Shown: positions 1-7,905 of the stretch, one piece after another
Layout of the letters: the number at the start of each line of letters is the position of its first letter
How positions within the stretch are numbered: position 1 is the stretch's first letter
NCBI GenBank assembly: GCA_003240775.1
Contig: QFNI01000025.1
Span: 1 to 55,421, forward strand
Direction of reading: 5' to 3'
DNA: 55,421 nt
Origin: Mesorhizobium amorphae
GTDB taxonomy: Bacteria; Pseudomonadota; Alphaproteobacteria; Rhizobiales; Rhizobiaceae
Translations under genes and position numbers: made by a program
Notes under the pieces: generated by a model
Database searches by the model: none
Seen by the model: the letters and a program-made list of their open reading frames with translations, nothing else
Told to the model about the DNA's origin: nothing

Positions 1-243
1 GTGACGCTGGATTTCACCGAAGACGCCATCGACACGCTGGCGGGGATCGCGGTCGATCTCAACGCATCCGTCGAGAACATCGGCGCGCGGCGCCTGCAGA
101 CGGTGATGGAGCGCGTGCTCGACGAGATCTCCTTCCACGCGCCCGACCGCGGCGGCTCGAGCCTCACGGTGGACGCCGCCTATGTGGAGGCGCAGGTGGG
201 CGATCTCGCCAAGAACACAGATTTGTCGCGTTTCATCCTTTAA
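1..243 (+). CDS. hslU: ATP-dependent protease ATPase subunit HslU, C-terminal fragment
   Basis: The last 80 codons of HslU (ClpY), the AAA+ unfoldase that feeds substrates to the HslV peptidase in the cytoplasm. What is visible is the C-terminal small ATPase subdomain: the ENIGARRLQTVMERVLDEISF block (interrupted here only by the 20-residue quoting limit), which carries the sensor-2 arginine region, and the conserved tail ending in LSRFIL, which in HslU docks into HslV. The 5' part lies outside the window, so the GTG at base 1 is an internal codon and not a start. hslV is expected upstream. The gene ends in TAA and is followed directly by a strong hairpin at 248-272. Confidence 0.95.
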   Translation: MTLDFTEDAIDTLAGIAVDLNASVENIGARRLQTVMERVLDEISFHAPDRGGSSLTVDAAYVEAQVGDLAKNTDLSRFIL

Positions 244-247
244 GGCC

Positions 248-279
248 AGCGGGCCGCGCCTTGCGGCCCGCTGCTTCTT
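248..279 (+). terminator. Terminator-like hairpin after hslU
   Basis: AGCGGGCCGC (248-257) and GCGGCCCGCT (263-272) form a perfect 10-bp stem with loop GCCTT, starting 4 bases after the hslU stop. It is followed by GCTTCTTTC, a weak pyrimidine/T tract, so it is probably an intrinsic terminator or an RNA 3'-end stabiliser for hslU. Confidence 0.65.
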
Positions 280-299
280 TCGTTCGGGATGCTTTGCCG

Positions 300-1253
300 A
301 TGATGCGCCGCCTCTTCTGGACCGCGCTTGCCGTGAGCCTGGGCCTGTCCTCCCTCGCCCACGCCCAGGTGACCGTGCCGCCGGGCAACCGCTCGGCCGA
401 GCAGCCCCCGGTGCCCGGCGCTTCCGCGCGCCGCACGGCAGCCAACAAGACGAGCTACGAGCGCAAGTACCAGAAGGTCTATACGCTCTTGAAGCGCGAC
501 GGCAAGCTGCGCGGCAAGATCGTGGAAGCGGCCGGCACCTTCGGAATCGACCCGCTCCACGTGGTGGGCGCGATCGTGGGCGAGCACACCTACAATGTGG
601 ACGCCTATGACCGGCTCCAGACCTATTACGTGAAGGCCGTCTCCTACCTGAAATCGGGCCTGTCCTTCGACTACGAGGGCGAGAGCGTCGCCGAATTCGT
701 GCAGCGCCCGCAATTCTCGAAATGCTCAGGCGGCTCGGAGGTGTTGTGGTCGTGCCGCGAGCGGGTGTGGGAGGCGGAGTTCCGCGGCCAGAGCGTGGGT
801 GGCAAGAGCTTTCCCGACAACCGCTTCTCGGCCGTGTTCTTTCAGCCCTTCTATGCCGGCCAGACCTTCGGCCTCGGCCAGCTCAACCCGCTGACCGCGC
901 TCAAGATGAGCGATCTCGTGCAACGCCGGACCGGCCTGCCGGCCCTCACGGCGGAAGACCCCGACGAGGTCTATCGCACGATCATGGACCCCGACCTCAC
1001 CTTGCCCTACGTCGCAGCCACGCTTGCCGATTCCATCGCCGCCTATCGCGACATCGCGGGCTTCGACATCTCCCAGAACCCCGGCATCACGGCGACGCTC
1101 TACAATCTCGGCAACCCCGAGGACCGCGCGCAGGCGCTGAGCCGCGAGAACGCGGAGCGGGCGGCAAAGGGCGAGGAGCCCCGCATGCCGCAGGAGAACT
1201 ATTACGGCTGGCTGGTGAACGAGAAGCTGGACGAACTGCGGACGCTGTTCTGA
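300..1253 (+). CDS. DUF1402 family exported protein
   Basis: A 317-residue protein starting with a clear Sec signal peptide (MMRRLFWTALAV..., cleavage likely after SLAHA), so it is predicted periplasmic. The body resembles the DUF1402 family, found mainly in Rhizobiales and commonly next to hslUV. The FGLGQLNPLTALKMSD stretch and the spaced helical segments are reminiscent of a lysozyme/soluble-lytic-transglycosylase fold (compare the G-Q-hydrophobic-P motif), so a role in cell-wall turnover is possible, but that is inference and no catalytic residue is proven. The start is chosen at the MM pair (300 or 303) because it gives the signal peptide; the longer reading from 261 would run through the terminator hairpin. 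Confidence 0.75.
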   Translation: MMRRLFWTALAVSLGLSSLAHAQVTVPPGNRSAEQPPVPGASARRTAANKTSYERKYQKVYTLLKRDGKLRGKIVEAAGTFGIDPLHVVGAIVGEHTYNVDAYDRLQTYYVKAVSYLKSGLSFDYEGESVAEFVQRPQFSKCSGGSEVLWSCRERVWEAEFRGQSVGGKSFPDNRFSAVFFQPFYAGQTFGLGQLNPLTALKMSDLVQRRTGLPALTAEDPDEVYRTIMDPDLTLPYVAATLADSIAAYRDIAGFDISQNPGITATLYNLGNPEDRAQALSRENAERAAKGEEPRMPQENYYGWLVNEKLDELRTLF

Positions 1254-1278
1254 TGAACCAAGCGGGCAGGCCCGCCGC

Positions 1279-1803
1279 TCACCGCCGCTTCAGCCGCAGA
1301 TAAAGCGCGCCCGTGCCGCCATGCCCGCGCGCGGCATGGTCGTAGCCCGACACGACCTCGCGGAACGGCACGGTGCCGAGCCAGCCCGGCACGGCGCGCC
1401 GCAGGACCCCGTCGCCGCCCGGCCCTTTGCCGGTGATCACGAGCACGTGGCGCGCGCCCTTGGCATGGGCGCGGCGCACGAAATCGAGCAGAAGCGCGTG
1501 CGCCTGGTCCTGGAACAGGCCGTGCAAATCCACCCTCCCCTCGATAGGCAGGCGGCCCTTGGCGAGCTTGTCGTGGGTCGGGCGGTCGAGATGTGTCGAG
1601 GCGACGTTCGGGCGCGGCGCAGGCACCGGCATCTGCCCGACAGGCGCGGCAGCGCCTTTTGCTGTGGGCTGGGGCGGCGGAGGCGGTGGGGCGGCAGGCT
1701 CCGCCAGAACCAGCGGGGCCGTGCCGCGCAGGGGCTTGACGGTGGTCGCCACCACGTTCCAGAGCACGCGGTCCTCGTCCGACAGCGACCGGCGGGTTTT
1801 CAC
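1279..1803 (-). CDS. Smr/MutS2-type domain protein
   Basis: 174 residues. The N-terminal half is low complexity, with a run of prolines and alanines (APPPPPPQP), and acts as a linker. The C-terminal half is an Smr domain: VDLHGLFQDQAHALLLDFV contains the conserved DLHG motif, and VLVITGKGPGGDG the conserved TGKG motif. Smr domains are small nucleases or nicking modules acting on DNA or RNA; the target here is unknown. The start is GTG at 1803, overlapping the mltA stop as GTGA, which indicates translational coupling; the ATG-less extension to 1821 is not needed. It is the last gene of the timA-mltA-smr transcription unit. Confidence 0.85.
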   Translation of the reverse strand: MKTRRSLSDEDRVLWNVVATTVKPLRGTAPLVLAEPAAPPPPPPQPTAKGAAAPVGQMPVPAPRPNVASTHLDRPTHDKLAKGRLPIEGRVDLHGLFQDQAHALLLDFVRRAHAKGARHVLVITGKGPGGDGVLRRAVPGWLGTVPFREVVSGYDHAARGHGGTGALYLRLKRR

Positions 1804-2912
1804 CAGCCCGCCTTCTGCCAAAGCGAAAGCGGCAGAAGCGCTGTGAAGACGGCCTCGTGGTTGACCACGCCGGCAACCGCGCCCGCGATGTCGCCCGAGC
1901 CCGCGAAGAGATCACCCCGTGCAGCACCCAGGATGGCCGAGCCCGTGTCCTGCGCGATCATCAGCCGCGAGAAGGGCTGGCGCTCGAAGGCGTAGAGCAA
2001 AGGCGCCGAAATGAAGAAGGGCGTGCCGAACGTGTGCAGGTGCTTGTCCACCGCCACCGAGCGCCCCGGCGTGAGCGGCACCTTGGCGGCCGCCACAGGG
2101 CCCAGGCTCTCGTCCTCCACCACCGCCTCGCGGAAGAAGATGTAGGAGCGGTTCTTGTGCAGGATCTCGCGCACGCGATGCGGGTTCGCCTTGAACCACT
2201 CGCGGATCGACTGCATCGTCACGCCACCAGGGGGTAGTTCTCCCATCTCCAGGAGCACCCGGCCGGGGCCGGTGAAGGGATGGCCGGACTTCGCGGCATA
2301 GGTCAGCCGCTTGAAGCGCTTCTCTGGCAGGCGAAGCCTTGCCGAACCCTGGACATGGATGAAGAACGCTTCCACCGGATCGGCCAGCCAGGCGATCGGC
2401 AGGTCCGGTCGGTCGGCAAGCGCGCCGTTCTCGATCTCAGCACGGTCGTAGAAGGGCACGAGACCTGCGGGGGTCTGGCGCGCCCATTCGAAAGAGGCGT
2501 CCATGCCGGCCGGGCGGTTCAACCCGTTCACCGGAACGAGATCGTGCGGCTTGGCCAGAAGCGGCACCTGGAATTCCGGGTGCCAGCGCGGGCTGCACCC
2601 GACATTGGGCTCGTAGAAGCCCGTCACATGACCGTATCTCTTGCCCGTATCCGGGCGGACGAGCGCTGGGCGAAAGAAGCGCTCGAAAAAGAGGCGCGCC
2701 TCGTCGTCGGATCTCGCCGGCGTCTGTCGCGCGGCCGCATAGGCGTCACCGAAGGCGGCGAACTCGATGCCGAGGCTGCCCGTGCGGTAGGGCGTGTAAA
2801 GGGCATGGAAAGCCGAACGGCGGAACGCCTCGAAGGCGCCCAGCGGGGCGTGCTCGGCCCAGCCGGGAAGCGAGTCGAAGCGCGCGGGCTCGAAGCGGTC
2901 TGCCGCAAGCAT
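1800..2912 (-). CDS. mltA: Membrane-bound lytic murein transglycosylase A family protein
   Basis: 370 residues of the MltA family, which cleaves the MurNAc-GlcNAc bond of peptidoglycan to give 1,6-anhydro muropeptides. The MltA barrel spans roughly residues 90-250 (VTGFYEPNVGCS, EAFFIHVQGSARL) and the 3D domain is at the end, with DTGSAILGAARGDLFAGSG carrying the conserved catalytic-type aspartate. Oddly, no signal peptide or lipobox is visible: the protein starts MLAADRFEPARF. That seems common in alphaproteobacterial members but leaves the export route unclear. It sits 9 bases downstream of timA and is coupled to smr by a GTGA overlap. Confidence 0.88.
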   Translation of the reverse strand: MLAADRFEPARFDSLPGWAEHAPLGAFEAFRRSAFHALYTPYRTGSLGIEFAAFGDAYAAARQTPARSDDEARLFFERFFRPALVRPDTGKRYGHVTGFYEPNVGCSPRWHPEFQVPLLAKPHDLVPVNGLNRPAGMDASFEWARQTPAGLVPFYDRAEIENGALADRPDLPIAWLADPVEAFFIHVQGSARLRLPEKRFKRLTYAAKSGHPFTGPGRVLLEMGELPPGGVTMQSIREWFKANPHRVREILHKNRSYIFFREAVVEDESLGPVAAAKVPLTPGRSVAVDKHLHTFGTPFFISAPLLYAFERQPFSRLMIAQDTGSAILGAARGDLFAGSGDIAGAVAGVVNHEAVFTALLPLSLWQKAGW

Positions 2913-2921
2913 GGTAGGAAC

Positions 2922-3641
2922 TCACTCCTCGGCGGAAGTGGCGACCAGCTTCCAGTTCGGATCGCGCGAGCGCGTGTCGCGGGCGAAGGTCCAGATGTCC
3001 TTCACCTCGGCCACGTTTTCGGGGTCGCCGTCGATCACCGTGCCGGCCTTGTCACGCGTGGTGGAGATCAGTTCGCTCACCAGGCGCAGCGTAACCTGGG
3101 CTTCGCCGTTGCGCAGCTCGGCACCCACGATGTCGGACTTGGAGATGCCCACAAAAGACGACTGCATGGTCTCGCCGCGGCTCTGGCGGTCGTCGATCGC
3201 CGCAGTGAAGCCTTCGTAGACTTCGCGCGACAGAAGGTTCTTGAGCGTCTTGCGGTCGCCTTCCGCATAAGCGGTCACGATCATCTCGTAGGCCGCCTTG
3301 GCGCCTTCCACGAAGCCCTTGGGCTCGAAGCTCGCATCCGCGTCGCGGATCTGGCGCAGGCCCCTGTTGAGATCGGTGCCGGGCGCCGCCACCGCGTCGA
3401 TCGCAGCATAGGTCTGCTCAGGCGCCTCGGCGCCGTCGGCGCGCTTGGGCCGCGGCAGGGTCACGACATTCTCGCTCTTGGTGCTCGCTGCCGCATCGTC
3501 GCGGCGCGCGCGGCCGGCCGTGTAGGGATCGAAGGGCGGGCGCTCGCTGCCCGTGCGGCGGCCCAGCACGTTGCGCAGCTGGTAAAAGATCACCAGCGCG
3601 GCGACCAGAAAGAAAATCGTGCCGAAGTCGAAGAACTCCAT
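2922..3641 (-). CDS. Tim44/TimA domain membrane-anchored protein
   Basis: 239 residues. One hydrophobic segment near residues 6-21 (GTIFFLVAALVIFYQL) anchors the protein, followed by a charged linker and a C-terminal Tim44-like domain (about residues 110-235, e.g. FVEGAKAAYEMIVTAYAEGD and AEVKDIWTFARD). This is the alphaproteobacterial TimA family, homologous to the mitochondrial import motor component Tim44; its bacterial job is unsettled. The start at 3641 was chosen because it places the membrane segment at the N-terminus; the longer reading to 3770 adds an arginine-rich, improbable extension. First gene of the minus-strand operon, divergent from fxsA. Confidence 0.85.
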   Translation of the reverse strand: MEFFDFGTIFFLVAALVIFYQLRNVLGRRTGSERPPFDPYTAGRARRDDAAASTKSENVVTLPRPKRADGAEAPEQTYAAIDAVAAPGTDLNRGLRQIRDADASFEPKGFVEGAKAAYEMIVTAYAEGDRKTLKNLLSREVYEGFTAAIDDRQSRGETMQSSFVGISKSDIVGAELRNGEAQVTLRLVSELISTTRDKAGTVIDGDPENVAEVKDIWTFARDTRSRDPNWKLVATSAEE

Positions 3642-3839
3642 GCCGTGGTCAACCGCTTCCTGACTTCGGCGGGCGCGGGGACAAAGGCTTCCTCGCGGCA
3701 ACGCCACCATTGTTGTGATGCGCGCCCGTGTCCGGGAGCCACTCCGATATAGAACGCGCGGTGCCATCATTCAAATCACCGCAGGGCATTCCTATCTGTG
3801 ATGCATGTTGAATTTCCCGTTTGGAGGGCACGACCGCCG

Positions 3840-4322
3840 ATGATCCGCTTCCTGTTCCTGCTTTTGCCGCTTCTGGAGATCGCGGGCTTCGTGCTTGTGG
3901 GCCGTGAGATCGGCGTGATGGCCACGCTCGGTCTCGTGCTGCTCGGTGTCGTGGTGGGCGCGCTTCTGCTGCGTCGCGGCGGGCTTGCGGCCTTCGGGCG
4001 CCTGCGCGCCGAGGTTCAGGCCGGCCGCGACCCCGCCCCTGCCCTCGTGCAAGGCTTCACCTTCGTGGCGGCGGGCGTCCTGTTCATGCTGCCGGGCTTT
4101 CTGAGCGACATCATCGCGATCATCCTGCTGCTTCCGCCCGTGCGCAACCGCGCTCTGCGCCTGATCAACGCGCGCACGGTGTTTGCGGGAATGCCGGGAG
4201 GCCGTGCGGCCCAGCCGCGCCCGGTGATCAACTTGGAGCGCGCCGATTACACGCGCGAGCCGCAGGCCTCTCCGGCCGAGCCAGGCAAGCCCAACCCCGC
4301 CTCCCCTTGGGCTTCGGGCTGA
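3840..4322 (+). CDS. fxsA: FxsA family membrane protein
   Basis: 160 residues, FxsA family, an inner-membrane protein whose E. coli member alleviates phage T7 exclusion when overproduced. Three to four hydrophobic segments are visible (MIRFLFLLLPLLEIAGFVLVG; LGLVLLGVVVGALLL; AAGVLFMLPGFLSDIIAIILLLPPV), with the family-typical GFLSD/LLLPPVR motif, then a proline-rich cytoplasmic tail. The start is ATG 3840, preceded by GGAGGG about 13 bases upstream; the upstream in-frame ATG at 3798 adds non-conserved residues. It lies between timA and secB, the usual Rhizobiales arrangement. Confidence 0.85.
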   Translation: MIRFLFLLLPLLEIAGFVLVGREIGVMATLGLVLLGVVVGALLLRRGGLAAFGRLRAEVQAGRDPAPALVQGFTFVAAGVLFMLPGFLSDIIAIILLLPPVRNRALRLINARTVFAGMPGGRAAQPRPVINLERADYTREPQASPAEPGKPNPASPWASG

Positions 4323-4358
4323 GGGCGCGGTCGACCGGCCCCAACCTTGTTCTTCTCA

Positions 4359-4380
4359 CGCGGGCCATGCTAGGCCCGCG
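4359..4380. terminator. Perfect hairpin between fxsA and secB
   Basis: CGCGGGCC (4359-4366) and GGCCCGCG (4373-4380) form an 8-bp perfect stem around the loop ATGCTA. There is no T run, so it may be a factor-dependent end or a 5'-leader structure of secB rather than a classic terminator. Confidence 0.4.
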
Positions 4381-4431
4381 CCCATCGTTTCAGGGCGCAA
4401 GGCACGCGCCGCCAGTCTTTGAGGAACTTCG

Positions 4432-4944
4432 ATGGCCGAGAACGGAACCAACGGCGAGAACGGCGCAATCCCCGCGAACGGGGGCGAGCCCACCGCCCAG
4501 ACGCTGAGCGTGCTCGCGCAATATGTGAAGGACCTGTCCTTCGAGAGCCCCGGCGCTCCCCGCTCGCTGCGCGGCCGCGAAACCTCGCCTTCCATCGCCA
4601 TCAACGTCAATGTCGGCGCGAACCCCTTGTCCGACAAGGAATACGATGTCGTCCTGACCCTCTCGGCCAAGGCGTCCTTCGACAACGGCAAGGACGTCCT
4701 GTTCAATGCCGAGCTGGTCTATGGCGGCGTGTTCCGCATCGACGGCTTCCCGCAGGAGCACATGCTGCCGCTGCTTTTTGTGGAATGCCCGCGCCTGCTC
4801 TTCCCCTTCGCGCGCCAGGTCATCGCGGAAGCCACCCGCAACGGCGGCTTCCCGCCCTTGATGATCGACCCCATCGACTTCGGCCAGATGTTCCAGAAGC
4901 GCATCGCCGAACAGCAGGCCGCAGCCAAGGTTCAGGTGAGCTAA
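4432..4944 (+). CDS. secB: Protein-export chaperone SecB
   Basis: 170 residues. SecB is the tetrameric cytoplasmic chaperone that keeps preproteins unfolded and delivers them to SecA. Recognisable blocks are LAQYVKDLSFESPGAP, INVNVGANPL, the VYGGVFRIDGFP segment and ECPRLLFPFARQVIAEATRNGGFPPLMIDPIDF (quoted in part), which is the near-invariant family signature. The N-terminal 20 residues are Asn/Gly/Glu-rich and variable, as usual in alphaproteobacteria. The length fits the family (about 155-170). ATG 4432 is preceded by GAGGAAC. Convergent with dnaQ across a repeat. Confidence 0.96.
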   Translation: MAENGTNGENGAIPANGGEPTAQTLSVLAQYVKDLSFESPGAPRSLRGRETSPSIAINVNVGANPLSDKEYDVVLTLSAKASFDNGKDVLFNAELVYGGVFRIDGFPQEHMLPLLFVECPRLLFPFARQVIAEATRNGGFPPLMIDPIDFGQMFQKRIAEQQAAAKVQVS

Positions 4945-4980
4945 GGCGCTGAGCCCTCTGGTGCCTCCGCTGACGCTCTT

Positions 4981-5090
4981 CCTCCCCCTTGAAGGGAGGG
5001 ATACAGGGTGGGGGTAATGCTTCCACCGCTTGAGCTGTCATTCAGGTCACCCCCACCCCTAACCCCTCCCCTCAAGGGGGAGGGGAGGCG
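4981..5090. repeat. Inverted intergenic repeat (CTCCCCCTTGA type) between secB and dnaQ
   Basis: Two imperfectly complementary arms, 4981-5015 (CCTCCCCCTTGAAGGG..., ending GGGTGGGGGT) and 5049-5083 (starting ACCCCCACCCCT, ending CAAGGGGGAGG), separated by 33 bases. Each arm is itself palindromic. The pair would fold into a long hairpin at the convergent secB/dnaQ junction and is a type of dispersed element common between genes in Rhizobiales; it may double as a bidirectional transcription end. Confidence 0.7.
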
Positions 5091-5127
5091 GAGAGGTCGG
5101 CGCCCAAGACCTTTGAGGCATCTCAGA

Positions 5128-5841
5128 CTACCCCTCCGCCCGCTTCCCTTTCAGCCAGATCGCCTTCTCACCCAGCCCCGCCACGAGCTTCTCATGGGCG
5201 GCGATGGTTTCGGCATCGAGCCGCGAAGGCAGCGGCACGGCGCGCGGTACCACGGCTCCGAAGCCACGGCCTCCTTCGTCCCGCCCGCGCCCGCGTGAGC
5301 TTGATCCCTCCAGAACGAGCGCGGTCTGCTTGCCGCCGATCAGCTCCACATAGACTTCGGCCAGAAGCTCGGAATCGAGAAGCGCGCCGTGCTTGGTGCG
5401 GCGGCTGTTGTCGATGCCGTAGCGACGGCAGAGCGCGTCGAGCGAATTCGGCCCCATCGGATGCTTGCGCCGCGCAAGCTGGAGCGTGTCGACCACACGT
5501 TCGCCTTCGATGGGCTTGTGGTCGCCGAGCCGCCCGAATTCGGCGTTGATGAAGCCGATATCGAAGGTGGCGTTGTGCGCGACGAGGTTCGCGCCTTCGA
5601 TGAAGGCCGCGAACTCGGCGGCGATCTCCGGGAATGTCGGCTTGTCCTTGAGCTGGTCGTCGCTGATGCCGTGGACGGCCAGCGCGTCGGGATGCACGGC
5701 GCGCCCCTGCGGGTTGATGTAGTGGTGGAACACGCGGCCCGTGGGGAAGCGGTTGTCCATCTCGATCGCACCGATCTCGATCACGCGGTCCTCGCGGTTG
5801 TCGAGGCCGGTGGTTTCGGTGTCGAAGACGATCTCGCGCAT
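5128..5841 (-). CDS. dnaQ: DNA polymerase III epsilon subunit, 3'-5' exonuclease
   Basis: 237 residues. The proofreading subunit of the replicative polymerase. All three DEDDh exonuclease motifs are present: VFDTETTGLD near residue 5 (catalytic D and E), LVAHNATFDIGFIN near residue 90 (second D), and HGALLDSELLAEVY near residue 155 (H and D). A Gly/Arg-rich hinge and a C-terminal clamp/alpha-binding tail follow. The start at 5841 (MREIVFDTETTG) is preferred over 5862 because family members start 3-6 residues before the first motif. It follows coaE by 36 bases on the same strand and is probably the last gene of the ppsR-maf-aroE-coaE unit. Confidence 0.95.
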   Translation of the reverse strand: MREIVFDTETTGLDNREDRVIEIGAIEMDNRFPTGRVFHHYINPQGRAVHPDALAVHGISDDQLKDKPTFPEIAAEFAAFIEGANLVAHNATFDIGFINAEFGRLGDHKPIEGERVVDTLQLARRKHPMGPNSLDALCRRYGIDNSRRTKHGALLDSELLAEVYVELIGGKQTALVLEGSSSRGRGRDEGGRGFGAVVPRAVPLPSRLDAETIAAHEKLVAGLGEKAIWLKGKRAEG

Positions 5842-5877
5842 GGTCGTGCCTTTCACACCCAAGATGGGTGGCCGACC

Positions 5878-6486
5878 CTAAGCGCCCAACCCTTGCGCGG
5901 AGGTTTTGCTCGTCAGCGCAGCGATCACCCGCATCACTTCCCGGCGCGCCGCTTCCATCCCGTCGCCCGTGTCGATGATGAAGTCGGCCGCCTTGCGCTT
6001 CTCGCTGTCGGGCACCTGCCGGGCCAGGATGGCCTCGAACTTCTCCGCCGTCATGCCGGGCCGCGCGAGAACGCGGGCGCGCTGGACGTCCTGCGAGGCC
6101 GTGACCACCAGCACCTGGTCCACCCGCTCGCGCCCGCCGGTCTCGAACAGCAGGGGGATGTCGAGCACCGCAAGGGCCGCACCACCGTTCCGCGCCTCGC
6201 GCAGGAAGCGGTCGGCATCCGCGCGCACGAGCGGGTGCACGATGGCTTCCAGGCGCTTCAGCGCATCGGGATTGCCGAGCACGCGGGCGCCCAGCCTGTC
6301 GCGGTCGATCCTGCCATCGATCGCGACGCCGGGAAACTCGCGCTCGACGAGCACTACCGCCTCGCCCGCGTAAAGGCGATGCACGGCCTCGTCCGCATCG
6401 TGAACCGGCACGCCCGCTTCGCGAAACATGCGCGCTGTCGTGCTCTTGCCCATGCCGATCGAGCCGGTGAGGCCGAGCACGATCAT
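5878..6486 (-). CDS. coaE: Dephospho-CoA kinase
   Basis: 202 residues. Catalyses the last step of coenzyme A synthesis, phosphorylation of the 3'-hydroxyl of dephospho-CoA. The P-loop GLTGSIGMGKST is at residues 4-15, followed by VPVHDADEAVHRLY, with the conserved D-A-D, and the AIVHPLVRA and LLFETGG blocks of the family. Length matches the family. Its ATG overlaps the aroE stop as ATGA, so translation is coupled to aroE. Confidence 0.95.
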   Translation of the reverse strand: MIVLGLTGSIGMGKSTTARMFREAGVPVHDADEAVHRLYAGEAVVLVEREFPGVAIDGRIDRDRLGARVLGNPDALKRLEAIVHPLVRADADRFLREARNGGAALAVLDIPLLFETGGRERVDQVLVVTASQDVQRARVLARPGMTAEKFEAILARQVPDSEKRKAADFIIDTGDGMEAARREVMRVIAALTSKTSAQGLGA

Positions 6487-7316
6487 GGATGCGCCTCCGC
6501 GAGATCGGCCAGCACCAGTTGGCGCAGCTCGGGCGTCACCTCCGGCCGCACGCCGAACCAGCGCTCGAAGCCCGGAACCGCCTGGTGAAGCAGCATCCCC
6601 AGACCGTCCACCGTCCCGAGCCCGCGCGCTCGCGCGGCCGCGAGCAGCGGTGTCTCGAGCGGCACATAAACGATGTCGGTGACCACGGCATCGGCCGGAA
6701 GAAGACCGAGATCGAGATCGAGCGTCTCGGTGCCGTCCATGCCGAGCGACGTGGTGTTGACGACGAGCCTCGTTCCTTCGAGCACCTCGTTGCGCCTCTC
6801 CCATGGCACGGCCGCGATGCCCTGACCGAAATGCGCTGCCAGTCCTTCCGCGCGCGACAAGGTTCGATTCGCAAGCGAAACATCCATTCCCCGCTCGCGC
6901 AGCGCATGGAGTACGGCGCGGGCCGCACCCCCTGCCCCGAGGACCAGCGCCTTGGCGCCCTCCTCCACCCAGCCCGGTGCGCGCTCGTCGAGGTTCGCCG
7001 CAAAGCCATAGGCATCGGTGTTGCTGCCCCAGAGCACGCCATCGGCGAGCCAGACCGTGTTCACCGCCCCGATGCGCTCGGCCGCATCGTCGCGCGCGTC
7101 GACCGATGCGAAGGCCGCTTCCTTGTGGGGAATGGTGACGTTGCCGCCCGCAAGCTCGCCCCGTCGCACCCGGTCGAACAGCACCGGCAGATCGCCGGCT
7201 TCCGTCGGGATCGCGCGATAGGTGCCCTCGATCCCGTGCTGGTCGAGCCAGAAGCGATGGATCAGCGGCGAGCGCGTGTGGGTGATCGGCCAGCCGCAGA
7301 CGAAGGCATCAGCCAT
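6483..7316 (-). CDS. aroE: Shikimate dehydrogenase (NADP+)
   Basis: 277 residues. Reduces 3-dehydroshikimate to shikimate in aromatic amino acid synthesis. The substrate-binding domain has the TRSPLIH motif (S-x-S/T type shikimate contacts) and NVTIPHKE with the catalytic lysine (GGNVTIPHKEAAF, about residue 65); the NADP-binding domain has VLGAGGAARAVLHAL (about residue 130) and NRT, followed by NTTSLGMDG. It overlaps maf by 8 bases and coaE by 4. Confidence 0.95.
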   Translation of the reverse strand: MADAFVCGWPITHTRSPLIHRFWLDQHGIEGTYRAIPTEAGDLPVLFDRVRRGELAGGNVTIPHKEAAFASVDARDDAAERIGAVNTVWLADGVLWGSNTDAYGFAANLDERAPGWVEEGAKALVLGAGGAARAVLHALRERGMDVSLANRTLSRAEGLAAHFGQGIAAVPWERRNEVLEGTRLVVNTTSLGMDGTETLDLDLGLLPADAVVTDIVYVPLETPLLAAARARGLGTVDGLGMLLHQAVPGFERWFGVRPEVTPELRQLVLADLAEAHP

Positions 7317-7905
7317 CGAGCATTCCCCTTTGTCGAAGCTCCCCCAGCACCGGCAGAAGCGGCAGGCCGACGATGGTCCAGAAATCGCCGTCCACCCGCT
7401 CGAACAGCCCGATGCCGGGACCCTCGATCTGGTAGGCGCCCACGCTCGAAAGCACGCCCTCGCCCGCTCGCGAGAGATAGCGCCCGATCTCGGCCGGCGA
7501 GAGCGCGCGCATGGTGAGATCGGCGATTGCCGTGTGACGCCAGACCGTCTCGCCATCCTGCACGAGCGCGACCGCGGTGTTGAGCTGGTGCGTGTTTCCG
7601 CCCAGTGCGAGCAGGTGGCGCGCCGCGGCATCCATGTCGATGGGCTTGTGGAAGATGCGTTCGCCGAGCGACAGCGTCTGGTCGCAGCCCAGAACGAGAC
7701 GGCCGGGCATTCGCCCGCTCACCTCTTGCGCCTTGGCTTCGGCCAGCACGGCCGCGACATCCGCCGGTGTGGCACCCGTTCCCGCAAGCGGCGCTTCCAC
7801 CGCGCGCTCGTCCAGCTCGGGCGGAACGGTCTCGATGGCAAGGCCTGCATCTTCCAGCATCTTGCGGCGGAAGCGGCTTCCCGAAGCGAGAACGAGCGCG
7901 GTCAT
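7309..7905 (-). CDS. maf: Maf family nucleotide pyrophosphatase
   Basis: 198 residues of the Maf/HAM1-like house-cleaning pyrophosphatases that hydrolyse non-canonical or modified NTPs (dTTP/UTP or m7GTP subfamilies). Visible are the N-terminal ASGSRFRRKML motif, the metal-binding GCDQ motif (about residue 73; QTLSLGERIF) and SSVGAYQIEGPG near the end. Subfamily substrate cannot be decided from sequence by eye. ATG 7905 overlaps the ppsR stop (ATGA). Conserved place in the origin-proximal operon. Confidence 0.93.
   Translation of the reverse strand: MTALVLASGSRFRRKMLEDAGLAIETVPPELDERAVEAPLAGTGATPADVAAVLAEAKAQEVSGRMPGRLVLGCDQTLSLGERIFHKPIDMDAAARHLLALGGNTHQLNTAVALVQDGETVWRHTAIADLTMRALSPAEIGRYLSRAGEGVLSSVGAYQIEGPGIGLFERVDGDFWTIVGLPLLPVLGELRQRGMLDG

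Noticed and set aside
3840..4322. FxsA as a phage-exclusion defence gene
   Set aside because: Its place between timA and secB is conserved housekeeping context; the T7 effect is an overexpression phenotype in E. coli.
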